Shown here piece after piece: positions 9,560 through 16,794 of a stretch of DNA of 64,000 nucleotides (position 1 is its first letter; every line of letters starts with the position of its first letter). The stretch spans positions 16,163 through 80,162 of the forward strand of contig JAGRNA010000048.1 of assembly GCA_020441005.1 (NCBI GenBank). The letters run 5' to 3'. The notes under the pieces were generated by a model that was not told where the DNA came from, searched no databases, and worked only from the letters and a program-made list of their open reading frames with translations. The stretch comes from Leptospiraceae bacterium. Lineage in GTDB: Bacteria > Spirochaetota > Leptospiria > Leptospirales > Leptonemataceae. The position numbers and the translations under genes were made by a program.

Positions 9560-9988
9560 ATGGCAACATTAAATCCGCACATCAACTTCAACGGTAACGC
9601 TGAGGAGGCTTTTACATTTTACAAATCTGTCTTTGGCGGCGAAATCACAAAAATAGTCCGCTTTAAGGATTTGCCTGGCGACCCGAATCATCCTCTGGAC
9701 GCGAGCGAAGCTAATAAAATTATGCAAATTACCTTATCAATTGGAAAAGATAATTTCTTAATGGCCAATGATGTTCCTGCAAGCATGGGGCCAGTCAACG
9801 AAAATGAAAACCGCAGTAAAATTATCGTTAGTGTGGAAAGCAAGGATGAAGCAGACCAGATTTTCCATCAACTCTCTCAGGGCGGAGCAATAGAAGTGCC
9901 GACTGGTGATAGCCCCTGGGGATCCTATTTTGGCATGCTGCGCGACAAATACGGAATTGAGTGGATCATTGACTTCAGTAATTCCTGA
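9560..9988 (+). CDS. VOC (PhnB/glyoxalase-fold) family protein
   Basis: A 142-residue cytoplasmic protein beginning NPHINFNGNAEEAFTFYKS, the typical opening of PhnB-like VOC proteins. It continues with FGGEI, a central MANDVP segment, and WGSYFGMLRDKYGIEW near the end. Members of this group are often annotated as 3-demethylubiquinone methyltransferase-like, but most have no proven function. Length matches the family (about 140). AAGGAAA precedes the ATG at good spacing. It is a single gene, with no operon partner. Confidence 0.85.
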   Translation: MATLNPHINFNGNAEEAFTFYKSVFGGEITKIVRFKDLPGDPNHPLDASEANKIMQITLSIGKDNFLMANDVPASMGPVNENENRSKIIVSVESKDEADQIFHQLSQGGAIEVPTGDSPWGSYFGMLRDKYGIEWIIDFSNS

Positions 9989-10196
9989 ACTGATTTTCTA
10001 TTATCGCCAAAGATGATCCGAAGCCTTGCTTCTAGCCCGCAAGCCCCGACATGGACGAGCGGCATCAATGGTCCACTGGAAAGTGAAGTATACAGATAAG
10101 GGTGTCAGCAGGACAGCGCCCATCCGGCAGTCGCTACAATTGCCAACACAGCGCCCTGACACACAGGGCAGCAAACATATTTTTCACTGGCGGCCC

Positions 10197-10227
10197 AATT
10201 ATGATATTTATTCTCATTTTCATAATT
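10197..10227. promoter_or_regulatory. Fur-box-like operator upstream of porin gene
   Basis: A perfect 8-bp inverted repeat AATTATGA...TCATAATT surrounds a core (10202-10222). Read on the minus strand, the core matches 17 of 21 positions of the classical Fur consensus, by hand alignment. It ends about 53 bases before the porin start codon. A TTGACG that could be a -35 box starts at 10230. The position fits iron-dependent repression of the porin. Confidence 0.65.
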
Positions 10228-10279
10228 GCTTGACGCAAACTCTTGAACCAGGACTGTGCCTCATCTAATTGAGGTGAGA

Positions 10280-11794
10280 ATGAATATCAAAATCATAAAA
10301 GTTTGCCTGGCCTTTCTGATAGCAGGTCAACCCTGCTGGCTGTTGGCTCAGAATCAGAAAAATACTGAGGAGCGATTGGAACGGCTCGAAAAGGAATTGC
10401 AAGAGCTCCGGCAAAAGCAAAATCAAGGCAGCCTGCTGGGTGACATGTCAAATATCGCCGAGGGTCTGAGTTGGGGGGCTTATGGTGAGATAAAATATGT
10501 GGATCACTTATCGGACTACAAAACGAATCAGTTTGATGTCAATCGCGTTGTTCTGTTAACTGAATATCGCTTTAATGACTGGATTGATCTGTTAACAGAA
10601 TTTGAATACGAGCATGCCGGCTTTGAAAGCAAGACAGCCGGCGGCACTGCCGTAAATTCTGGCGAGGTATTTGTAGAACAGGCGTATATAAACTTCAAGT
10701 TTTCCGATGCTCTGCAACTGCGGCCCGGTTTGAACCTGCTGCCGGTTGGTCCAGTAAATCTTCGGCATGAGCCGACAACCTTTCTGGCTGTCGAGCGCCC
10801 GCGCAGCGAAAGCTACATCATACCATCTACCTGGCGCGAAATCGGATTCATAATGCATGGGGACCTGTTTGATAAGTTGAATTATCAAATTGGCGTGGTC
10901 AATGGCCCTCGAGGCGCAAAATTCAGTGAATCGAGCTGGATTCGGGGCGGACGCACCAAGGGCAGCGAGTCCAGGGCTGAAAATCTGGCCGCCTTTATCG
11001 CCTTGAAATATAATTTGTTTGAAGGGATCGAGTTGGGCACTGCCTATTATCGTGGAGATAGCGGACAGGGTGAAATCGAGCGGATTAACTGGCAGAACCG
11101 GCTGCACGACCCACTGGACAGCTGGACCGAACAGGGCGGACTAAAGGCGGCCTGGCAGTCCATGCGCTCTAATCAGAACAAAAAAGGCAGCGTACGTGTT
11201 CATATTGCTGAAGGACATATCACTCTGCGCAAGGGAGCCTGGATGGGACAGGCCATGTTTGTCCAGGGCTGGATCAGTGATAATGATACCCGCGAATTAA
11301 ACAAGACTACCGGCCAAAACATAGGCAAGCTTGTGGAAGGCTCTTACGGCGAAATTGGCTTTAATGTGCTCAGCTTTTTTAATACTGACCAAAAGCTGTA
11401 TCCCTATATTCGACTGGAGTATGTAAATACCCAAAAGCATACAATCGAGCGGCATTGGGGCGGCAGGGAAGATCAGTTGGATCTGATCTGTGCAGCTCTG
11501 AACAATACCTGCAAAACTACAGCAAACCTGGACAAGGGCAACCGCGACCTGGGTGTTATTGCAAACAGCGACAGCGCATTGGAAAGCTATGGTGTTATAG
11601 GGACTGCCGATCGAACCAACGACCAGCGTATAGTAAGCCTGGGAGCTGCATGGTTCCCCCATCCGGGTGTGGTCGTCAAGGCCGAGTATGAGCGTCAAAG
11701 CTCAAAGTCACGCTACCACAAGGACATTGAATCACGAAACCCATCCAATAATAAAATTGATCGTATTCAAATGGCGGTGGGCTTCAACATATAA
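10280..11794 (+). CDS. Porin, phosphate-selective porin O/P-like
   Basis: A 504-residue outer-membrane protein. Residues 1-24 are a signal peptide ending CWLLAQ; residues 28-45 (EERLERLEKELQELRQK) form a short coiled coil, as in trimeric porins. The barrel region has repeated strand pairs, e.g. NDWIDLLTEFEYEHAG, GEVFVEQAYINFKFSDALQLRPG and YQIGVVNGPRG. It ends in RIQMAVGFNI with a hydrophobic last strand. The start ATG is preceded by GAGGTGAGA. This architecture fits OprO/OprP-like or related porins; the substrate is unknown. The upstream Fur-like box suggests an iron-related role and derepression under iron limitation. The convergent downstream operon encodes an FMN-binding protein. Confidence 0.75.
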   Translation: MNIKIIKVCLAFLIAGQPCWLLAQNQKNTEERLERLEKELQELRQKQNQGSLLGDMSNIAEGLSWGAYGEIKYVDHLSDYKTNQFDVNRVVLLTEYRFNDWIDLLTEFEYEHAGFESKTAGGTAVNSGEVFVEQAYINFKFSDALQLRPGLNLLPVGPVNLRHEPTTFLAVERPRSESYIIPSTWREIGFIMHGDLFDKLNYQIGVVNGPRGAKFSESSWIRGGRTKGSESRAENLAAFIALKYNLFEGIELGTAYYRGDSGQGEIERINWQNRLHDPLDSWTEQGGLKAAWQSMRSNQNKKGSVRVHIAEGHITLRKGAWMGQAMFVQGWISDNDTRELNKTTGQNIGKLVEGSYGEIGFNVLSFFNTDQKLYPYIRLEYVNTQKHTIERHWGGREDQLDLICAALNNTCKTTANLDKGNRDLGVIANSDSALESYGVIGTADRTNDQRIVSLGAAWFPHPGVVVKAEYERQSSKSRYHKDIESRNPSNNKIDRIQMAVGFNI

Positions 11795-11914
11795 AACCTG
11801 GTGCAGAACAGATACCCGGTGTAAAAGCGAACCCGTCGGGACTATAGTTTCTGCCCGGATTGTTGCCGGCGGGTATGCTCTCAAAAAACCATGCGAATGG
11901 TGATCCTGAACTGC

Positions 11915-12442
11915 TCAGCCCAAAGCGCCCGCTACAACTGTTTTGCTTTTGAAGGCCAGGCTCAAGAGCAAAACTGATTGCGCTGCCGCAATGAATATAA
12001 ACATAATAAAAATTACAATACGCAGGATGCCGGCCGCGAGGAGCGGCAGAACCCAAAACAAGCAAGGAACAAACAGCTCCAGCAGCAAGATCAAATAGCA
12101 AAGCACCTTAAAGCCGGTCAACCACCGTCTATGGCCAAGCAAGCTGCCAATCAAATGCAGTGATACAAAAAAGTGTAAACCAAATGCGATTGCATGGGGC
12201 CACGTCTTTTTCCACCAGCCGGCCAGATCCGGAGCGTTTTTGTAGCGATCCGGCCGGGATGCGAAAATCTTTTGCATCTCTTCACTGCCGCGGTATTTTT
12301 CGATGACCCCGGCCAGATCAAAACCGTCGTCCATCCAATACAAGCACAGACTGCTAAGCAGCAACAGTAGCCCAAAACAGGCATAGTACCCCAAAAGGGC
12401 CGGCATGTGTTTTGAGATTCTATTACGCGGGACTGCGGCCAT
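11915..12442 (-). CDS. Integral membrane protein
   Basis: A 175-residue membrane protein with four hydrophobic segments (LLGYYACFGLLLLLSSLCLYW, a middle pair around FGLHFFVSLHLIGSLLG, and a C-terminal pair). The start is the ATG at 12442, one base beyond the stop of the upstream gene (TGATATG). A longer frame exists but it would overlap that gene. Histidines on the membrane segments (HAIAFGLHFFVSLHLIG) could bind heme as in b-type cytochromes, but this is only a possibility. It is the last gene of the FMN-binding operon, so an electron-transfer role is inferred from context. Confidence 0.6.
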   Translation of the reverse strand: MAAVPRNRISKHMPALLGYYACFGLLLLLSSLCLYWMDDGFDLAGVIEKYRGSEEMQKIFASRPDRYKNAPDLAGWWKKTWPHAIAFGLHFFVSLHLIGSLLGHRRWLTGFKVLCYLILLLELFVPCLFWVLPLLAAGILRIVIFIMFIFIAAAQSVLLLSLAFKSKTVVAGALG

Positions 12443-12443
12443 A

Positions 12444-13004
12444 TCAACGCCTGCCCGGTAAAAAAAGGATCCGCAAGATCCCAAGGCTGATGCCGGCATA
12501 CACTGCATAGAAGCAGACACCCAGACCAAACTCGAGCAAAAGCAAGCGGGGCCATATAGCCGCAAGAGCACGGGTTAGTAAAAACAGCAAGAGACTGAGA
12601 GCCAGCATGCGTATAAGCCGGGGAGGCCAGGCAGATTGCACCGGCATCTGTATTATCAGGCTCCCTATAAACAGAAAATAAAAAGAGAATAAAAATAAAT
12701 CGATATGCAAGGCTTCTATGATGACTTTATCCAGCTGCGTGCCCTGCGTGTCACCCGGTCCTGACTCCGGGGATTCCAGGAGATCAGCGCTGCGACTGTT
12801 ATTTGAGGCAGGTTCAGATGGCTTTGCAAAATTAACATCGAATGCAATCAAGGTGGATTGATGCACCGAACGACGTTCTAGCCAGTCATTTGTATACGAC
12901 AAGGCATGCAGTATCAATGCCAGCTGTGAAAGGGCCAGCACCCACAACACAAGTTGGCGCGGGCCTTTTAATTGAAACAGGTTGCCGCTCAGTAAAAAAC
13001 GCAT
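12444..13004 (-). CDS. Integral membrane protein
   Basis: A 186-residue protein with an N-terminal membrane segment (VLWVLALSQLALILHALSY), an acidic, serine-rich soluble loop of about 60 residues, and three more hydrophobic segments in the second half. No family was recognised. It lies between the FMN-binding protein gene (20 bp upstream) and another membrane protein gene (abutting), so the three are probably one transcription unit and may form a membrane complex. Confidence 0.6.
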   Translation of the reverse strand: MRFLLSGNLFQLKGPRQLVLWVLALSQLALILHALSYTNDWLERRSVHQSTLIAFDVNFAKPSEPASNNSRSADLLESPESGPGDTQGTQLDKVIIEALHIDLFLFSFYFLFIGSLIIQMPVQSAWPPRLIRMLALSLLLFLLTRALAAIWPRLLLLEFGLGVCFYAVYAGISLGILRILFLPGRR

Positions 13005-13024
13005 ATAACTAGTTTGAAGAGCAA

Positions 13025-13570
13025 TTATTCCTCAAGTCTTTTATGGACTAGAACTGAAAGCTGCAGGGCTTTTTTTACCGCCCGACTTGCCGCAACGCTA
13101 GTCATCGTGGCACCGCTGATTGCATCCAGGTCAACGCCGGCCCGCAATGGACTGGACGAGCCTTTGCCCTCCAGAGTGGCCAGCCAGCGCCGGGGAGGCT
13201 TGTATTCAGCCGGCTCTAAAAACCGGAGCAGTTTTAGCGCTGCCACCTGCTTTTGCTTGTTAACTACTATCAACAGTGATTCACTGCGCGTCCGAACACG
13301 ATGGGTGTCGATAAAGGCCCAACCCAGCAACTCATCGGCGCGGTATATGCTAAAAAAGCGCTGCCCTGGATTGGTAGCAACTCCCAACCGGGCTTGCAGC
13401 CATGTTGACTCTGACCGGCTTAACTGTATCTGCTGGCTTGTAACCCGATCGGCGCCCAAACGGGTGTGCAGGTATTCCTTTAAGTCAGCCAGCCCAAAGG
13501 CGTAAAGCGCCGGCGCAAAAAAAAGCAACATCAGGCCCCAAAGCAGCATACTCCGCTTTTTGTTGATCAT
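13025..13570 (-). CDS. FMN-binding domain protein
   Basis: A 181-residue exported protein. The start is taken at the ATG giving MINKKRSMLLWGLMLLFF, a signal peptide or anchor. The C-terminal half carries the FMN-binding signature DAISGATMTSVAASRAVKKAL; the SGATMTS motif is where RnfG, NqrC and NosR-like proteins attach FMN covalently through threonine. It would act on the outer side of the cytoplasmic membrane as a flavin electron carrier. It is the first gene of a three-gene operon with two membrane proteins and is convergent with the porin gene that has a Fur-like box, so a ferric reductase or iron-uptake role is plausible but unproven. Confidence 0.75.
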   Translation of the reverse strand: MINKKRSMLLWGLMLLFFAPALYAFGLADLKEYLHTRLGADRVTSQQIQLSRSESTWLQARLGVATNPGQRFFSIYRADELLGWAFIDTHRVRTRSESLLIVVNKQKQVAALKLLRFLEPAEYKPPRRWLATLEGKGSSSPLRAGVDLDAISGATMTSVAASRAVKKALQLSVLVHKRLEE

Positions 13571-13667
13571 ACGGCAGATTAGAAGCGGAAACAGACCTGT
13601 CAATACTTTTTGATAATTGTTCTCAATTTCATAAATTCTGGCCACCGCTGCCTTTCCCCGGAGAGGC

Positions 13668-13698
13668 TGTCCCAAATACCATGGAGAGTTTTGGGACA
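13668..13698. repeat. Perfect 9-bp inverted repeat
   Basis: TGTCCCAAA and TTTGGGACA are separated by 13 bases. It lies about 100 bases upstream of the FMN-binding gene and 210 bases upstream of the kinase gene, in the shared divergent promoter region (13571-13907). It may be an operator or an mRNA hairpin; nothing further is visible in this spacer. Confidence 0.55.
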
Positions 13699-13907
13699 TG
13701 CTAAACTGGCTCTGAGCATAGAGAACTTTGAGCTCGTGCAAAATTCCCGGAAATTGAACTGCCTGTTATGTTTACACAAGACAAGCAAGATCAGACAGGC
13801 AGCACCTCTAATACCGGAATTGAATTTTCCATAGTATTTTGTTTACAGGGTATCCCTGAAATAATTGACACTAGGACTGTTTGATATCTAGTATTACCTG
13901 AATCCAG

Positions 13908-15836
13908 ATGAAAGCCGCGTCGATCCCAACCTTATGCATTGGTATTATATCCATCACCATCGGCTTTTTTCATCTACTCAGCTATTATCATAAAGGCAAA
14001 AAGGACAGGCTGCATCTATCCTTTTTTCAGGTATGTTTGGCCATCGCAGGTTATTTGTTTATTTCTGCCGGGCTGTATAACAGCACTTCAGTTGCCGAAG
14101 GATTGCTCTGGCAAAGATACCAATTCTTGTTCATTTCAATCATTTCAGTTGTTTTTTTTATTTTTATTTTTCACCTGGTGCAAAGGAAGGTTAATCTGAT
14201 CACCTGGTTAGTGACTGGACTGGTCTACTTGCCAATCGGTCTCATTGCGGTATTTACAGAATATGCAGTTAATACGCAACATCCGGCGATTAAAACCGTA
14301 ACCTTGTTCAATTTAACTTATTATGAGGCCCAACCGCAAGAAATTATTACGCTGCTTTACTTGCTGCTTTTCGGCGGGATGCTGTATTTAACGACCTTAT
14401 TAATTGAAAGCTACCGCCAGGGTGCTAAAGATATACTCGGCATCATACTGGCGATTCTGGCATTTTTTCTGCTGAGCGCCAATGATATTCTGGTGGGAGC
14501 CAATGTATATAACTTCATCTATTTATTGGAATACGGCTTTGTTGTATTGCTCATTTCCATGGCGCAACTGTTGCACAATCGCTTTATCTTGTTGTACAAT
14601 CTAACTGAGGAAAAGTCACGCAACCTGGAAGTGATTATCGATGATCAAACGAAGGAGCTGAAATCAGCGCTGCGGCAAGCCAAAGAAAGCGATCAGGCCA
14701 AGACTTCCTTTCTGTCAACGATGTCTCATGAGATCAGGACACCGATGAATGGTATTTTTGGCATGACCGAATTGATGCTGCAAACGGAATTGAACGAGGA
14801 ACAATCCGACTTTATGGCAACCATCCAGAATTGCACAAAGGATTTGCTGCAAATCATTAATGATGTGCTGGATTTTTCCAAAGTATCCGAAAACAAGATT
14901 GTTCTGGAAACAAAGCCTTTTCATATTGCCAACTCCGTAGCTTATGTCATTAATTTGCTGCAAACCCAGGCCAAGGCCAAGGAGATTTCGCTCAGCCATC
15001 ATCTGCCGCACGGATTGCCCGAATTAGTTATAGGTGACGATGTTCGCTTTCGCCAGATATTAATAAATTTAATCAATAATGCCTTAAAATTCACTGCACA
15101 ACAAGGTCGAGTCTCGGTCAGGGCGACATTGAACGAATCATCCCAAAAAAATTACCTGCAATTTGCCGTTAGCGATACTGGCATAGGCATTGCCAAATCG
15201 CAAATCAAAAAGCTTTTCGAACCTTTCGTACAGGCTCATGAAGGAATTGAAAGGACGTACGGCGGAACCGGACTTGGCCTGGCCATTTCCGCCAGGCTAG
15301 TACAGGCGATGGGCGGTAAAATCTGGGTCGAAAGCGTTCCCGGTAAAGGCAGCACTTTTTATTTTAACATCGTACTACACGCGATCCAAAACCGCGAAAG
15401 AGGAAACAAGACCGCAAGCGGGGCCAATAGGTATCAGTTGGACAGGCCCCTGGCAAAAGTCAAGCCCCTGAGGATACTTGTTGTGGATGACAATGAAATC
15501 AATCTCAAAATTGCCCTGCGCATGTTTGCCAATATGGGTTACCATGTAGACATTGCCCGGGACGGAGAACAAGCCATTGCGATGGCCCACTCCCGGGATT
15601 ATAATCTAATATTTATGGATATTCATATGCCGCTCAAAAACGGTATCATGGCTGCCAAAACCATCTTAATGAACAGAAAAAATCAGGCCAGGCCGGTCAT
15701 TATCGCCATGACCGCCGATGTACTTGCAGAAAATCAAAAAAAATATAAGGCAGCCGGTATGTCCGATTTTATCGCCAAGCCCTTCAAGATCCAGGATTTT
15801 GCGGAAATTCTACGGCGATGGGGGCAATCTTCCTGA
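13908..15836 (+). CDS. Hybrid sensor histidine kinase with 7TM sensor
   Basis: A 642-residue protein. Residues 8-225 contain seven hydrophobic segments, as in the histidine-kinase 7TM sensor region. Residues 235-265 are a coiled linker. The H box is STMSHEIRTP with His274. The HATPase domain has NLINNALKFT, DTGIGI and GGTGLGLAIS. A C-terminal receiver (RILVVDDNEIN) has phospho-acceptor Asp571 in LIFMDIHMP and KPF at the end. All catalytic motifs look intact. No output domain is present, so a phosphorelay partner elsewhere is needed. No obvious Shine-Dalgarno sequence precedes the ATG. Confidence 0.9.
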   Translation: MKAASIPTLCIGIISITIGFFHLLSYYHKGKKDRLHLSFFQVCLAIAGYLFISAGLYNSTSVAEGLLWQRYQFLFISIISVVFFIFIFHLVQRKVNLITWLVTGLVYLPIGLIAVFTEYAVNTQHPAIKTVTLFNLTYYEAQPQEIITLLYLLLFGGMLYLTTLLIESYRQGAKDILGIILAILAFFLLSANDILVGANVYNFIYLLEYGFVVLLISMAQLLHNRFILLYNLTEEKSRNLEVIIDDQTKELKSALRQAKESDQAKTSFLSTMSHEIRTPMNGIFGMTELMLQTELNEEQSDFMATIQNCTKDLLQIINDVLDFSKVSENKIVLETKPFHIANSVAYVINLLQTQAKAKEISLSHHLPHGLPELVIGDDVRFRQILINLINNALKFTAQQGRVSVRATLNESSQKNYLQFAVSDTGIGIAKSQIKKLFEPFVQAHEGIERTYGGTGLGLAISARLVQAMGGKIWVESVPGKGSTFYFNIVLHAIQNRERGNKTASGANRYQLDRPLAKVKPLRILVVDDNEINLKIALRMFANMGYHVDIARDGEQAIAMAHSRDYNLIFMDIHMPLKNGIMAAKTILMNRKNQARPVIIAMTADVLAENQKKYKAAGMSDFIAKPFKIQDFAEILRRWGQSS

Positions 15837-16179
15837 AAAGTCCTGGATTGTTTTCGCGCTTATGATCACCAGAGGAGCATCCCGCGCCATGGATTTCAGC
15901 AACAATACCATCATAAGAATGCAGCAATGCTATGGTTCAACACATATTTGAAATCATGGGCATCATAAACAGTAGTACCCTGGCGGGTCGGATAGCGCCG
16001 CCTCTTTGTTCCAAAAGAAGCGAATTTATAAATAGCTCAAAGGATTCAGCGCTCAATCCGATGCAGCGTTAGTAAATCTAACGAACAATGGATTTATGCG
16101 ATGATCTTGCAGGCAAATAGTATTGACCAGGCAGCTGACATTCGTATTGTGCGGTACTTTTTCATAACGGGGCGTTTTT
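15837..16179. other. Intergenic region, no feature seen
   Basis: About 340 bases between the kinase and cytochrome genes. No gene, strong hairpin or repeat was noticed. Confidence 0.5.
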
Positions 16180-16485
16180 TTGAAAACATTGAAATCGATC
16201 ATGAAACAGGGTGGGCACACACTTGCGGGAGGAATGATTCTGTCATCACTGTTGCTGTCCAGTCCCCTGCTGGCTGTTGACCCGGAGATGTGCATGGGAT
16301 GTCATCGCCCAGGGAGTCCGGTCGCGCCGAATCTGATCGGGATGCCGGTCGATCATTTTGTAGCCGCGATGATGGCCTACAAAACAGGAGAACGCCCTGA
16401 TCCAACCATGAAAGCCCTGGCGATGGCTTTAAATGACGCCGATATTGCTGGTCTGGCCGCCTACTTTCGGGCCCTTGCTGATTAG
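16180..16485 (+). CDS. Small monoheme c-type cytochrome
   Basis: A 101-residue exported protein. A signal peptide (GGMILSSLLLSSPLLA) is followed by one heme site, CMGCH, at about residue 39, then PNLIGMPVDHFVAAM and a methionine-containing segment (PTMKALAMAL) before the C-terminal helix DIAGLAAYFRAL. This is the layout of class I cytochromes of the c553/c4-domain type, with a likely His-Met heme. The start may be TTG 16180, with GGGG upstream, or the ATG at 16201. It would carry electrons in the periplasm; its partner is not in the neighbourhood. Confidence 0.85.
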   Translation: MKTLKSIMKQGGHTLAGGMILSSLLLSSPLLAVDPEMCMGCHRPGSPVAPNLIGMPVDHFVAAMMAYKTGERPDPTMKALAMALNDADIAGLAAYFRALAD

Positions 16486-16524
16486 CGGCTGGATTGCAAC
16501 ACCGGCATCCTGGGCTGTTCCTCC

Positions 16525-16746
16525 GTGTGCCAAAAACTGGAGTCGGACCAATGTCCAGAGGGACTGGATATGTTCCTGCGGACGCGGTCGATTTTGTATC
16601 TGAGCGGAGAAGCCAATGTGGACAAGGGTGAAAGCATTCAAGTTCGGATACTAAATGTCTCTGGTGCGGATCAGCAAAAATATTTTTTTTCAACACATTT
16701 TACAGTGAAGCAAAGCGGCGAGTTGGTAACCATACACAGGGTTTAG
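16525..16746 (+). CDS. Doubtful small ORF after the cytochrome gene
   Basis: A 73-codon frame from GTG, in the same frame as the cytochrome and only separated from it by the TAG at 16483. The composition is somewhat protein-like (RTRSILYLSGEANVDKGES, two upstream cysteines) and there is no good start signal. It could be a small exported protein, a remnant, or chance. Confidence 0.25.
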   Translation: MCQKLESDQCPEGLDMFLRTRSILYLSGEANVDKGESIQVRILNVSGADQQKYFFSTHFTVKQSGELVTIHRV

Positions 16747-16794
16747 GCTGATCACACACCAATATAAACAGACGCCAACGGCCATGCCGGTGAA

